Below are positions 25,093 through 34,415 of a stretch of DNA of 45,554 bases, in pieces. This stretch comes from an uncultured Collinsella sp. (GTDB lineage: Bacteria > Actinomycetota > Coriobacteriia > Coriobacteriales > Coriobacteriaceae): assembly GCA_900540995.1 (NCBI GenBank), contig UQHO01000016.1:1-45554 (forward strand), read 5' to 3'. Positions within the stretch are counted from its first letter, which is position 1. The number at the start of each line of letters is the position of its first letter. The notes under the pieces were generated by a model, which ran no database searches, was not told the DNA's origin, and saw only the letters and a list, made by a program, of their open reading frames with translations. The translations under genes and the position numbers were made by a program.

Positions 25093-28000
25093 ATGGTCTC
25101 TCGTATCTACGTGGAGAAGAAACCCGGGTTCGACGTCGAGGCTCAGCAGCTCAAGGGCGAGCTGACCGAGATTCTCGGCATCAAGGGCATCGAGGCCCTG
25201 AGGATCATCAACCGCTACGACGTCGAGGGCATCGACGAGGGGCTTTTCCGCTCCTGCGTGCCGACCGTCTTTAGCGAGCCCCAGGTCGATGTGACCTACG
25301 ACGAGCTCCCCGCAAGCGATGGCGCCGTCTTTGCCGTCGAATTCCTGCCTGGCCAGTTTGACCAGCGCGCCGACTCCGCCAGCGAGTGCGTGCAGCTCAT
25401 CAGCCAGGGCGAGCGCCCTGCCGTGCGTTCTGCCAAGGTCTATATGATCTCGGGCGCTCTGGACGAAGCCGCCATCGAGGCCATCAAGCACTACGTGGTG
25501 AACCCCGTCGAGGCACGTATCGCCTCGCTCGACCTGCCCGAGACGCTGTACATGGAGACCCCCGAGCCTCAGCCCGTCGAAGTGCTCGACGGCTTCCGCG
25601 AGCTCGATGAGGCCGGCCTTGCCGCCTTTATTTCCGAGCGCGGTCTTGCCATGGACGAGGCGGACATCGCCTTCTGCCAGCAGTACTTCCGCGATGAGGA
25701 TCGCGACCCCACCATCACCGAGATCCGCGTGATCGACACCTATTGGTCCGATCACTGCCGCCACACCACCTTCGGCACCGTCCTGGACGACGTGACGATC
25801 GACGACGCCGTGGTGCAGCAAGCCTTCGACCGCTACATGGAGATGCGCCACGAGCTCGGTCGCGACGCCAAGCCCGTCTGCCTCATGGACATGGGCACCA
25901 TCGGCGCCAAGTACCTCAAGAAGACCGGCGTCATGACCGATGTCGACGAATCCGAGGAGATCAACGCCTGCACCGTCAAGGTAAAGGTCGATGTCGATGG
26001 CGAGGACCAGGACTGGCTGTTCCTGTTTAAGAACGAGACCCACAACCACCCGACCGAGATCGAGCCCTTCGGCGGTGCCGCCACCTGCGTGGGCGGCGCT
26101 ATCCGTGACCCGCTCTCGGGCCGCAGCTATGTGTATCAGGCCATGCGCGTCACCGGTGCCGGCGATCCCACCGTCCCGGTTTCCGAAACGCTCGAGGGCA
26201 AGCTGCCGCAGCGCAAGCTCGTGACCACTGCCGCCGCCGGCTACTCCAGCTACGGCAACCAGATCGGCCTTGCCACTGGTCAGGTCAACGAACTCTATCA
26301 CCCCGGTTACGTGGCCAAGCGCATGGAGGTCGGCGCCGTCGTGGGCGCTACCCCGGCAAACCACGTGCGTCGCGAGTGCCCCGCCCCCACCGACAAGATC
26401 ATCCTGTTGGGCGGCCGCACCGGCCGTGACGGCATCGGCGGTGCCACCGGCTCCTCCAAGACCCAGAACACCGAGTCCATCGAGACATCGGGCGCCGAGG
26501 TCCAGAAGGGCAACGCCCCGGTCGAGCGCAAGCTGCAGCGTCTGTTCCGCCGCGGCGATGCCTGCCGTCTGATCAAGCGCTGCAACGACTTTGGTGCCGG
26601 CGGGGTCTCGGTCGCCGTAGGCGAGCTTGCCGACGGCCTGTATGTCGACCTGGACACCGTGACCAAGAAGTACGACGGTCTGGACGGCACCGAGCTCGCC
26701 ATCTCCGAGTCCCAGGAGCGCATGGCCTGCGCCGTCGCCGACGGTGACGTCGAGGAGTTCATGGGCTACGCCGCCGAGGAGAACCTCGAGGCGACCGTTA
26801 TCGCCGAGGTTACCGCCGAGCCGCGCATGCGCATGGCCTGGAACGGTGTCGCCATCGTCGACCTGTCCCGCGAGTTCCTCAACTCCAACGGTGCGCCCAA
26901 ACACCAGGTCGCCCACGTGTGCGCCCGCAGCGTGTGGCAGCCCAGCTGGGCCGGCACCACGCTTGCCGAGCGCATGACCTCGCTCGTCACCGACCTCAAC
27001 GTCGCCTCCAACAAGGGCCTTTCCGAGCGCTTCGACTCCACCATCGGTGCCGCGACCGTGCTCATGCCCTTTGGCGGCAAGACGCAGCTCACTCCGAGCT
27101 CTGCCATGGTCGCCAAGTTCCCCGTGGACGGCGAGACCACTACGGCGAGCGCCATGGCATGGGGCTTCAACCCCTACCTGATGGAAGCCGACCAGTTTGC
27201 AGGCGCCTACCTGTCCGTGGTCGAGTCCATCGCCAAGCTCGTGGCCGCCGGCTTTGAGCACAAGCGCGCCTATCTCTCCTTCCAGGAGTACTTCGAGCGC
27301 CTGCGCACCGAGGCCGAGCGCTGGGGCAAGCCCATGGCAGCAGTACTCGGCGCCCTCATGGCTCAGGTCGACCTGGGCGCCGGCGCCATCGGCGGCAAGG
27401 ATTCCATGAGCGGCTCGTTTGAGGACGAGGCCGGCGAGCTCAACGTTCCGCCGACCCTGATCAGCTTCGCTGTGGCCGTGGGCAAGGCGGCCCGCGCCGT
27501 CTCCCCCGAGTTCAAGGGCCTGACGCACCGCGTCGTCCGTATCGCCCCCGCCACCTACGGCGAGGATTACCGTCCCGACGCCCAGCAGCTGCTCGCAGCG
27601 TTCGACGCCGTCGAGGCGCTTACCGCTACCGGTGACGCCCTAGCCATCTCCACGCCCGGCTACGGCTGCGGCGCCGAGAGCCTCTTTAAGATGTGCGTCG
27701 GCAACCAGATCGGTATCGAGCTTGCCGAGGATGTGGACGTGGAGAGCCTCTTCGCCCCGCTCTACGGCAGCTTTATCGTCGAGCTCGCTGAGGACGCCGA
27801 GCTGCCCGAGGTCGCCGACGGCGTTGTCGTCGAGCCCCTGGGTACCACCGTCGAGGGTTATGTCATCGATACCGGCTCCGAGGTCATCGAGCTCTCCGAG
27901 CTCCAGGAGGCCTGGGAGAGCGGCATCGAGGGCGTCTTTGCCTACCGCAGCGCCGGCGAGACCGCCGAGGTCGAGACCATCGACTTCCGCACCAAGGATA

Positions 28001-28839
28001 TCCATGTGTACGGTAGCGCCAAGATCGCCCGCCCGCGCGTGGTCATCCCCGTTTTCCCCGGCAACAACTGCGAGTACGACAGCGCCCGCGCCTTCCGCGC
28101 TGCCGGCGCCGAGGCCGACACCTTCGTGATCAACAACCTCACGCCCGAGGCCGTCGCCGAGAGCACCCATGAGCTCGCCCGCCGCATCCGTGCAAGCCAG
28201 ATCGTCATGATCCCCGGCGGCTTCTCGGGCGGTGACGAGCCCGACGGCTCCGCCAAGTTCATCACGGCGTTCTTCCGCGCTCCCGAGGTCACCGAGGCCG
28301 TCCGCGACCTGCTCAAGGCCCGCGATGGCCTGATGCTGGGCATATGCAATGGCTTCCAGGCGCTGGTCAAGCTCGGTCTGGTGCCCTACGGTGATATCGT
28401 CGACGCCACGCCCGATGCGCCCACGCTGACGTTCAACACCATCGGCCGCCACCAGAGCCGCCTGGTGCGCACCCGTATCTCGTCCAACCTGTCCCCGTGG
28501 CTGTCTCAGTGCAGCCTCGACGACCCCTACACCGTCGCCATCAGCCACGGCGAGGGCCGCTTTGTCGCCAACGACGAGGTGCTCGCCCAGCTCATCGCCA
28601 ACGGCCAGGTCGCCACGCAGTACGTGGGCGAGGACGGCAAGCCCAGCATGGATCTTTCCGTCAACCCCAACGGCTCCGCACTCGCCATCGAGGGCATCAC
28701 GAGCCCCGACGGCCGCGTCCTGGGCAAGATGGGCCATGCCGAGCGTCGCGGCGACAACCTGTACCGCAACGTGCCCGAGCATGTCCCCGGCGACAAGTTC
28801 ATGCCGATCTTTGAGAGCGGCGTAGCCTACTTCGCTTAA
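25093..28839 (+). CDS. purL: Phosphoribosylformylglycinamidine synthase, long form
   Basis: Fourth step of purine synthesis: FGAR to FGAM with ATP and glutamine. The 1248-residue product is the single-chain form with the N-terminal PurS-like part, two AIRS-type halves (THNHPTEIEPFGGAATCVGG, RTGRDGIGGATGSSK, GGKDSMSGSF) and a C-terminal glutaminase with VFPGNNCEYDSARAF, the nucleophile in LGICNGFQAL and a late SHGEGRF. The start at 25093 is chosen for AGGAACC and similarity; a frame to 24985 has no binding site. The divergent gap upstream has a weak TATCAT at 24978. Confidence 0.96.
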   Translation: MVSRIYVEKKPGFDVEAQQLKGELTEILGIKGIEALRIINRYDVEGIDEGLFRSCVPTVFSEPQVDVTYDELPASDGAVFAVEFLPGQFDQRADSASECVQLISQGERPAVRSAKVYMISGALDEAAIEAIKHYVVNPVEARIASLDLPETLYMETPEPQPVEVLDGFRELDEAGLAAFISERGLAMDEADIAFCQQYFRDEDRDPTITEIRVIDTYWSDHCRHTTFGTVLDDVTIDDAVVQQAFDRYMEMRHELGRDAKPVCLMDMGTIGAKYLKKTGVMTDVDESEEINACTVKVKVDVDGEDQDWLFLFKNETHNHPTEIEPFGGAATCVGGAIRDPLSGRSYVYQAMRVTGAGDPTVPVSETLEGKLPQRKLVTTAAAGYSSYGNQIGLATGQVNELYHPGYVAKRMEVGAVVGATPANHVRRECPAPTDKIILLGGRTGRDGIGGATGSSKTQNTESIETSGAEVQKGNAPVERKLQRLFRRGDACRLIKRCNDFGAGGVSVAVGELADGLYVDLDTVTKKYDGLDGTELAISESQERMACAVADGDVEEFMGYAAEENLEATVIAEVTAEPRMRMAWNGVAIVDLSREFLNSNGAPKHQVAHVCARSVWQPSWAGTTLAERMTSLVTDLNVASNKGLSERFDSTIGAATVLMPFGGKTQLTPSSAMVAKFPVDGETTTASAMAWGFNPYLMEADQFAGAYLSVVESIAKLVAAGFEHKRAYLSFQEYFERLRTEAERWGKPMAAVLGALMAQVDLGAGAIGGKDSMSGSFEDEAGELNVPPTLISFAVAVGKAARAVSPEFKGLTHRVVRIAPATYGEDYRPDAQQLLAAFDAVEALTATGDALAISTPGYGCGAESLFKMCVGNQIGIELAEDVDVESLFAPLYGSFIVELAEDAELPEVADGVVVEPLGTTVEGYVIDTGSEVIELSELQEAWESGIEGVFAYRSAGETAEVETIDFRTKDIHVYGSAKIARPRVVIPVFPGNNCEYDSARAFRAAGAEADTFVINNLTPEAVAESTHELARRIRASQIVMIPGGFSGGDEPDGSAKFITAFFRAPEVTEAVRDLLKARDGLMLGICNGFQALVKLGLVPYGDIVDATPDAPTLTFNTIGRHQSRLVRTRISSNLSPWLSQCSLDDPYTVAISHGEGRFVANDEVLAQLIANGQVATQYVGEDGKPSMDLSVNPNGSALAIEGITSPDGRVLGKMGHAERRGDNLYRNVPEHVPGDKFMPIFESGVAYFA

Positions 28840-28876
28840 AGCTTTCCCATCGGGTACAATCCCCTCGGGTAACAAC

Positions 28877-28913
28877 ACCCGCCACCGGCACACCCGGTGG
28901 CGGGTTCTTTTTT
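28877..28913 (+). terminator. Terminator of purL
   Basis: ACCCGCCACCGG and CCGGTGGCGGGT form a 12-bp stem followed by TCTTTTTTTG. Confidence 0.92.
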
Positions 28914-28939
28914 TGCTTCGCGCATACAGGAAGGACATC

Positions 28940-29875
28940 ATGGAAAGCCGCAAGCCGTATCTCGCCACCCTGCCCGGACTCATCCTGGGCTGTCTTGTTT
29001 GCTGTGCACTCTGGGGCTCGGCCTTTCCCTGCATCAAGATCGGCTACGCACTCTTTGGTATCCCGGCGCACGATAGCGCCTCGCAGCTGCTCTTTGCGGG
29101 CTTGCGCTTCACTCTTGCCGGCGCCCTGGTTATCGTTGGGATGAGTGCGGCCCAACGCCGCCCCCTCATTCCGCAGGCTCGCGACATCAAGCCCATCCTC
29201 ACGTTGTCGCTCTTCCAGACTATCGGCCAGTACTTCTTTTTCTACCTGGGACTCTCGCGCGCCAGCGCCATGTCGAGCTCCATCATCGAGGCCAGCGCCA
29301 ACTTCCTAGCCATCCTCTTTGCCGCCCTGGCGTTTCGCACCGAAAAGCTCGATGTGGCCAAGGTGCTCGGCTGTGTGCTGGGCTTTGCCGGCGTCGCGCT
29401 CGTCAACCTCTCGGGCGCAGATGGCACCTTTGGCTTCAGACTCGATGGCGAGGGCTTTATCCTAGCCTCCACTGTCGCGGGTGCTCTTTCGACCTGCCTG
29501 ATCGGCATCTTCTCGCGCAAGCACGACGGCGTCTTGCTTGCCGGGTGGCAGTTCTTGGTCGGCGGCCTGGTCCTCACCGCCATCGGCTTTTTGATGGGTG
29601 GCGCGCTCTCCCCCACGGCGATTGTCCCCGCCATCGTGCTCATCATCTACATGGCGCTTATCTCCGCGGTCGCCTACTCGCTGTGGTCGCGCCTGCTTGC
29701 CGTCAACCCCGTCAGCCGCGTCTCGGTCTTTGGGTTTATGAACCCGGTCTTTGGCGTACTGCTGAGCGCACTGCTGCTTGGCGAGGGCGCCGGCACGAGC
29801 CCCGTTACTGTCATCGTTGCCCTGCTCTTGGTCTGCAGCGGCATCATCATCGTCAACAAACCCAAAAAAGCCTAG
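28940..29875 (+). CDS. EamA-family (DMT) transporter
   Basis: The 311-residue protein has ten predicted membrane segments arranged as two EamA repeats (WGSAFPCIKIGYAL in the first, SLWSRLLAVNPVSRVSVFGFMNPVFGVLLSALLLGEG in the second), the pattern of drug/metabolite exporters. The substrate is unknown. The ATG at 28940 is preceded by AGGAAGGACATC; an upstream frame start at 28913 lies in the purL terminator. Confidence 0.88.
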   Translation: MESRKPYLATLPGLILGCLVCCALWGSAFPCIKIGYALFGIPAHDSASQLLFAGLRFTLAGALVIVGMSAAQRRPLIPQARDIKPILTLSLFQTIGQYFFFYLGLSRASAMSSSIIEASANFLAILFAALAFRTEKLDVAKVLGCVLGFAGVALVNLSGADGTFGFRLDGEGFILASTVAGALSTCLIGIFSRKHDGVLLAGWQFLVGGLVLTAIGFLMGGALSPTAIVPAIVLIIYMALISAVAYSLWSRLLAVNPVSRVSVFGFMNPVFGVLLSALLLGEGAGTSPVTVIVALLLVCSGIIIVNKPKKA

Positions 29876-29940
29876 CGAACTGCCCTTATTTAGCAGAGAG
29901 ATTCACATACTTTAGTTTAATGGAGTACATCGGTGAGCTG

Positions 29941-29975
29941 AGGGCCGCCACGCACGCAAGCGTGCGCCCCTTTTT
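29941..29975 (+). terminator. Terminator of the EamA gene
   Basis: CGCACGC and GCGTGCG form a tight stem, flanked by GGGC and GCCCC, followed by TTTTT. The stretch 29876-29940 shows nothing else. Confidence 0.75.
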
Positions 29976-31118
29976 CTAGCGTATCTGGACGCCGGCTTTC
30001 TTTTTCTCGGCCTTGACGCGGTAGAGCTCCGCGTCGGCAGCACGAAGCAAGTCTTGCCAGGTATCGACGCCATCACCAACCCGTGCGTAGCCGATGGACA
30101 TCCGCAACAGATACGGAACCTCGGCGCGCGCGAGCTCGTCGTTGATTGTCGCGCACAGATGCATGATATCCTGTTCCGCCACTACCTTTTGGAGCACCAC
30201 GAACTCATCGCCACCATAACGTGCGATAAAGCCGCCAGACGCCGAGCAGACTTCTTTGAGCGCAGCAGATATGACCTGAAGAGCGTGGTCGCCCTCCACA
30301 TGCCCATAGCGATCGTTAATCTGCTTAAAGCCGTCGGCGTCCATCATGAGAAGATACACATCGTCCGTATGACCAACATTTGAGAAGAGCGACAGCATAT
30401 AGGTCTCAAAACGGTTGCGATTGTTGAGGCCAGTCAACGGGTCGGTCGAGATGAGCTGCTCCTGGCAGATGATATAGAGCAGCAACATGCTAATCATTAT
30501 GCCGACACAAAGGCCAGGCACCGAGTATACGATCTGAAAGGTACCGCCCACCAGGGCCGGAATGGCGAAAAATGCTAAGGTTCGATAGATAGCCTTCGTC
30601 TGCAGGCTCTCGACCCTGCGAGATTGCACAAACGCATGCAGGGACGTATGTATAACGTAACAGTAGCTGACAATGGGCTGGATCATATAGGCAAAGCCGC
30701 GACGATACACGCCCTGCGAATCGATATAGAACAGGGCGTGCGTCCAGTAACTGGTAAAAGCCAGCACGACCACCAGAGCCGTAGGCAACGTTACAAGCAC
30801 CACCCTATAGCGCGAGGTCACAAGGTGAGAACCCTGCATCGTCTCGGAATAGATAAACCAAATGAGACACGCGATGGCGAAGAGCGAAAACGAAACCGCG
30901 TTGGAAATCCAGTTGGCTGCAATGCCCAACGTACCGTCCACACCATCCGAAAGCGTCCAGATCATATCGAAGAAAATGTAGGCAGCAGACGTGTAGCCCA
31001 GCATGCTAAACAAAAGCTGCTGGGTGCTCGAGAACAGGGAGCGACGGCTTCGTACGGCAAGCCCGATAAGAACAATCATGCATAGCAGGAATATCTCAAT
31101 CTTGAGTGCCTTAACCAC
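29976..31118 (-). CDS. Membrane diguanylate cyclase (GGDEF)
   Basis: Makes cyclic di-GMP from two GTP. The 380-residue protein has about seven membrane segments in residues 1-220 and a GGDEF domain after it: STDPLTGLNNRNRFE, DADGFKQINDRYGH and GGDEF intact at 302-306 in ARYGGDEFVV. No RxxD inhibitory site is seen five residues before GGDEF, so product feedback may be weak. GTG at 31118 with GGGAGGG upstream is preferred over a TTG at 31136. Single gene; no EAL or PilZ gene is in the window. Confidence 0.9.
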   Translation of the reverse strand: MVKALKIEIFLLCMIVLIGLAVRSRRSLFSSTQQLLFSMLGYTSAAYIFFDMIWTLSDGVDGTLGIAANWISNAVSFSLFAIACLIWFIYSETMQGSHLVTSRYRVVLVTLPTALVVVLAFTSYWTHALFYIDSQGVYRRGFAYMIQPIVSYCYVIHTSLHAFVQSRRVESLQTKAIYRTLAFFAIPALVGGTFQIVYSVPGLCVGIMISMLLLYIICQEQLISTDPLTGLNNRNRFETYMLSLFSNVGHTDDVYLLMMDADGFKQINDRYGHVEGDHALQVISAALKEVCSASGGFIARYGGDEFVVLQKVVAEQDIMHLCATINDELARAEVPYLLRMSIGYARVGDGVDTWQDLLRAADAELYRVKAEKKKAGVQIR

Positions 31119-31217
31119 TAGACGCCCTCCCTTCAATATCCAAGTGGTCAGAATCGCCCGATTCGTGTCTGGGCAATAAACGCCCCTTTCTCCGCAGGGG
31201 TAAGGGGAATAATAGCA

Positions 31218-31261
31218 GAGCGCCCGAACGTCACTGCAAGACAGCTCTCGTTCGGGCGCTC
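31218..31261 (-). terminator. Hairpin after the KDG-type permease gene
   Basis: GAGCGCCCGAACG (31218-31230) and its exact complement (31249-31261) form a 13-bp stem with an 18-nt loop. The following minus-strand sequence TGCTATTATT is only moderately T-rich. Confidence 0.6.
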
Positions 31262-31306
31262 AAACGGCGCGAGTTGCACGCCGGAATCATTGATGGGTAT
31301 CGATTG

Positions 31307-32329
31307 CTACTCGCCATCGATGTCGGCCGCGACAGCCTCCTCGATGGCCTCGACACCGGCAGGCGACAGGTCTTCCTTGCTCTGGCAGAACTTCTTATCG
31401 ACCCAGCCGGTCAGAATCGGGGCCATGATTGCCGTGATGATGACGGCAGTGGCGATCTGCGCATACGCGGTGGGCGCAAGCTCGGCATAGCGCGGAGCGA
31501 CCTCGGCGAGGGCGACCGGCGTGGTCATGGCCGTGCCGGCAATGGTGGAACATGCCACAGCCGCCTTACCATTGCCGCCACACAGGCGCTCGAAGGCAAA
31601 GGTAATGGGACCGACGATAAAGAGCGTGATGAGGCCCAGCAGGATGCCCGAAATGCCACCGGCGATGAAGCTCGAAAGGCTCATGGACGCACCGAGCTGA
31701 AAACCAATTACAGCGATCGCGGGATTGGCGCCGGGAACCAGCAGGTTCTTGATAAACGGGAACAAGTTGCCCAGGACCATGCCGATAACAAGCGGCAGGA
31801 TGGATCCGATGATGGTGCCGACGGGGATGTTGGCGAGACCCGAAACACCAAGGATGATCATCGTGACGGCGGGGCCGGCCGTAAAGAACAGGATACCGAC
31901 AGCGCCCTGCTCGGACTCATCGCCGAACTCGCCCATGATGCCCGTATAGAGCGCCATGTTGCAAAACGTAATGCCGCCGATGATGGAAACCGAGCTCAGG
32001 CCTAAAAAGTTATCGTTAAAGAAGTACGCGACGCCCAGACCCAGCGCGGCTGCCACTACAAGCTTAGGAATCAGCACGACGATGCCGGTCTTGATGGCGC
32101 CCGGCGTGGACTTAAAGCTGATGCCGGCGCCCACGAACAGCAAGATCGCGGCAACGATGGTGTTGGAGCCGCCGCGGCAGGCAGCCGTAAAGAAGCCGCC
32201 GACCTCAAAGACCTGCGGGCAGAAGGTATTGAGCAAAAGGCCGACGATCATCGGATAGATCATGATGTCGCCCGGGATGCGCGGTACCTTGAATTTCTTT
32301 TGCTCGCTGGCGGTCGCTTCCTGTGCCAT
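31307..32329 (-). CDS. kdgT: 2-keto-3-deoxygluconate permease family transporter
   Basis: The 340-residue membrane protein has about ten segments and matches KdgT: KVPRIPGDIMIYPMIVGLLLNTFCP at the start, GAGISFKSTPGAIKTGIVVLIPKL, GGITFCNMALYTGIMGEFGDESE and a late GTAMTTPVALAEVAP. Family members import 2-keto-3-deoxygluconate by proton symport. No KDG kinase or aldolase gene is nearby, so the substrate is inferred by family only. The ATG at 32329 follows GGGGGTTTC. Confidence 0.88.
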   Translation of the reverse strand: MAQEATASEQKKFKVPRIPGDIMIYPMIVGLLLNTFCPQVFEVGGFFTAACRGGSNTIVAAILLFVGAGISFKSTPGAIKTGIVVLIPKLVVAAALGLGVAYFFNDNFLGLSSVSIIGGITFCNMALYTGIMGEFGDESEQGAVGILFFTAGPAVTMIILGVSGLANIPVGTIIGSILPLVIGMVLGNLFPFIKNLLVPGANPAIAVIGFQLGASMSLSSFIAGGISGILLGLITLFIVGPITFAFERLCGGNGKAAVACSTIAGTAMTTPVALAEVAPRYAELAPTAYAQIATAVIITAIMAPILTGWVDKKFCQSKEDLSPAGVEAIEEAVAADIDGE

Positions 32330-32470
32330 GAAACCCCCATTTCCGCTGACGCAGAACAAAAGCCCACGTCACGCTTTGCTACAGTAAAGTTTGACCATGG
32401 TACCAGAAGAAGCAGACCGCCTCGGTGAGAAATTCGATTCGTTAGGCCGGGACGATAACGCGTCCTGCTC

Positions 32471-32794
32471 CTATACGAGGCTCAAAACGATATAGAACAC
32501 GATGCCCGAAACGCAGCACCACAACATCGACTTTGTCTTGATTGCCACCGCCACGACGCCGGTGGCCGCAATCCAGGGAACCAAGGCAGGCCAGAGTCCC
32601 GCGTCGAACGCGCCGGGGTTCACCAAGTCGTTGGCGACCAGCGCGGCAAAGGCAGCGGGCGGGATATAGCCCAGGGCCTCGGTAATGCGGGGCGACAGGG
32701 TCCGCCCGCGCAAGGCGAACGCCGGCGCGATGCGAAAGAACGCGATAGCAGCCCACGACGACAGCCACAGAACCAAGAACTCGTTAGCGGGCAT
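32471..32794 (-). CDS. azlD: AzlD family branched-chain amino acid export subunit
   Basis: A 107-residue membrane protein with three or four segments, typical of AzlD (RIAPAFALRGRTLSPRITEALGYIPPAAFAALVANDLV). With AzlC it forms an exporter for branched-chain amino acids or analogues. Its ATG lies inside the azlC end (11-nt overlap), showing translational coupling. The gap 32330-32470 has no clear gene. Confidence 0.88.
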   Translation of the reverse strand: MPANEFLVLWLSSWAAIAFFRIAPAFALRGRTLSPRITEALGYIPPAAFAALVANDLVNPGAFDAGLWPALVPWIAATGVVAVAIKTKSMLWCCVSGIVFYIVLSLV

Positions 32795-33476
32795 CGCGGG
32801 CACCTCTTCCGTCAAATACAGCATCGCACGCCAGCGCAATGGCAATGCCGACCACGACGCTTGCCGGCACGGCAATATTCGCGAGGCCCAAGAACTTGCA
32901 TACGGCGACGGACACCGCGCCCGAAACCGCCGCGACAACGTTACCGCGCGACAGCCGCTGCGAAAAGAGCAGGCAGATAAAGAGCGAGGTGCAGACAAAG
33001 GCTGCAATGGCGGTGGGAACATCGACAACGGCGCCGACGATGGCGCCCATCGTACACGAAACGCCCCATGTTGCGATGAGGATCACGTTGAGCACAAAGG
33101 ACTCGCGCGGGCCCCAATCCTCCCCTTCAACCAACTTGGCAAGCGAGATGCCATATGCCTCCTCGGTAAGTGTCGCGGCAACAGCCAGCGTCTGACGCTT
33201 CGAGGCACCCCTCAGATGCGGTGCGATCGATGCCGAGTAAAGCGCAAAACGCGAGGAGATGGCGGCAACGCTCGCGACGATCGATGCTGCCGGCACACCC
33301 GCCAGCCACAGGTTGCAGATCATAAACTGGCCGCTGCCCGTCACAAACGTACTGCTCAGGGCAAAGACCATCCAGGGCTCCATTCCCGTCTGCCCCATGA
33401 TCATTCCGCACGGCGCGCCTATTGCAACATAGGTAAGCATCACCGGCCAGACGGTTCTAACGATTTTGAGCACCAT
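32784..33476 (-). CDS. azlC: AzlC family branched-chain amino acid exporter
   Basis: A 230-residue membrane protein of the AzlC/YgaZ type: VAIGAPCGMIMGQTGMEPW, FVTGSGQFMICNLWLAGVPAASIVASVAAISSRFALYSASIAPHL and LTEEAYGISL. In E. coli YgaZH exports valine. The start at 33476 has GAGAAG just upstream; a longer frame to 33545 lacks support. It is transcribed with azlD and is divergent from the HD gene. Confidence 0.9.
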   Translation of the reverse strand: MVLKIVRTVWPVMLTYVAIGAPCGMIMGQTGMEPWMVFALSSTFVTGSGQFMICNLWLAGVPAASIVASVAAISSRFALYSASIAPHLRGASKRQTLAVAATLTEEAYGISLAKLVEGEDWGPRESFVLNVILIATWGVSCTMGAIVGAVVDVPTAIAAFVCTSLFICLLFSQRLSRGNVVAAVSGAVSVAVCKFLGLANIAVPASVVVGIAIALACDAVFDGRGARDAR

Positions 33477-33556
33477 ACGCTTCTCATCCTGACAAGGTCT
33501 CCGAGCCGCATGTAGCGATACGGCAGAATCATCATCCGACAGCAACCGAGTTCACC

Positions 33557-33562
33557 TACAAT
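33557..33562 (+). promoter_or_regulatory. Possible -10 box of the HD-domain gene
   Basis: TACAAT lies 40 nt before the start, with CCGACA 15 bases upstream as a weak -35. Confidence 0.3.
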
Positions 33563-33602
33563 TGCCACCGGATCGAAAGACACAACTTTTTAGGAAGTCA
33601 TT

Positions 33603-34415
33603 ATGACAGCTATCGATCGAGACCGGGCGCGCGCGGCCTTCAAAAGCTACACCGATGCCTACGACGCCACCAACCCACGCATCGCGCTCAAAATCGAGCA
33701 TACGTACCACGTGGCCGAGGCATGCGATGCCGTAGCGCGCGAGCAGGGCTGGTCGTCAGAAGATATTGACCTGGCATGGCTTTGCGGCCTGCTACACGAT
33801 ATGGGCCGCTTTGAGCAGCTGCGACGCTGGGACACCTTTAAGGACGCCGAGAGCATGAGCCATGCGGCGCTGGGCATCGAGGTCCTCTTTGGCGAGAATC
33901 CCGCCGATGCACCCGCCACGACAAACATCCGTGACTTTATCGAAACCGGTGCGCATGACGAGCTCATCCGAGCGAGCATCGCCTATCACAGCGACTTTCG
34001 CCTGCCGGCACAACTCGACGAGCGTACACGGTGCTTCTGCGATATCGTGCGCGATGGTGACAAGATCGACATTATGCGCACCATCGCCGACAGCACCGTC
34101 GACACTATCCTCAAGGTGGACGAGAAGACGTTTCTCGGCAGCCGTTTCTCGTCGCCGACACTTGCCGCCTTTGACGAGCACCGCTGCGTCGCACGCGATG
34201 AGCGCGATGAGCCCGCCGACTTCTTGGTGGGGCTTATCTGCTTTATGTTTGAGCTCGTCTATCCAGCAAGCCGCGCGCTGGCGCGCGAACAGGGCGATAT
34301 CTACCGCCTGCTCGACGCACCCTTTGGCATTACGCGCCCCTTTACCAATCCCACCACGCAAGCGACCTGGGAGTGCCTAAAGGACGAGATGCGCGACTGG
34401 CTGGCGCGCGCCTAG
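33603..34415 (+). CDS. HD-domain phosphohydrolase
   Basis: The 270-residue protein has an HD-type metal site: an early His (33 or 36), the doublet His65-Asp66 in GLLHDMGRFEQ, and a later Asp in CDIVRDGDKID. Such proteins hydrolyse phosphate esters, often of nucleotides; the substrate is unknown. AGGAAGTCATT precedes the ATG. Its stop codon overlaps that of etfA tail to tail by 4 nt. Confidence 0.85.
   Translation: MTAIDRDRARAAFKSYTDAYDATNPRIALKIEHTYHVAEACDAVAREQGWSSEDIDLAWLCGLLHDMGRFEQLRRWDTFKDAESMSHAALGIEVLFGENPADAPATTNIRDFIETGAHDELIRASIAYHSDFRLPAQLDERTRCFCDIVRDGDKIDIMRTIADSTVDTILKVDEKTFLGSRFSSPTLAAFDEHRCVARDERDEPADFLVGLICFMFELVYPASRALAREQGDIYRLLDAPFGITRPFTNPTTQATWECLKDEMRDWLARA

Noticed and set aside
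25075..27528. An 817-residue minus-strand frame across purL
   Set aside because: It mirrors purL and has no family match or ribosome binding site.
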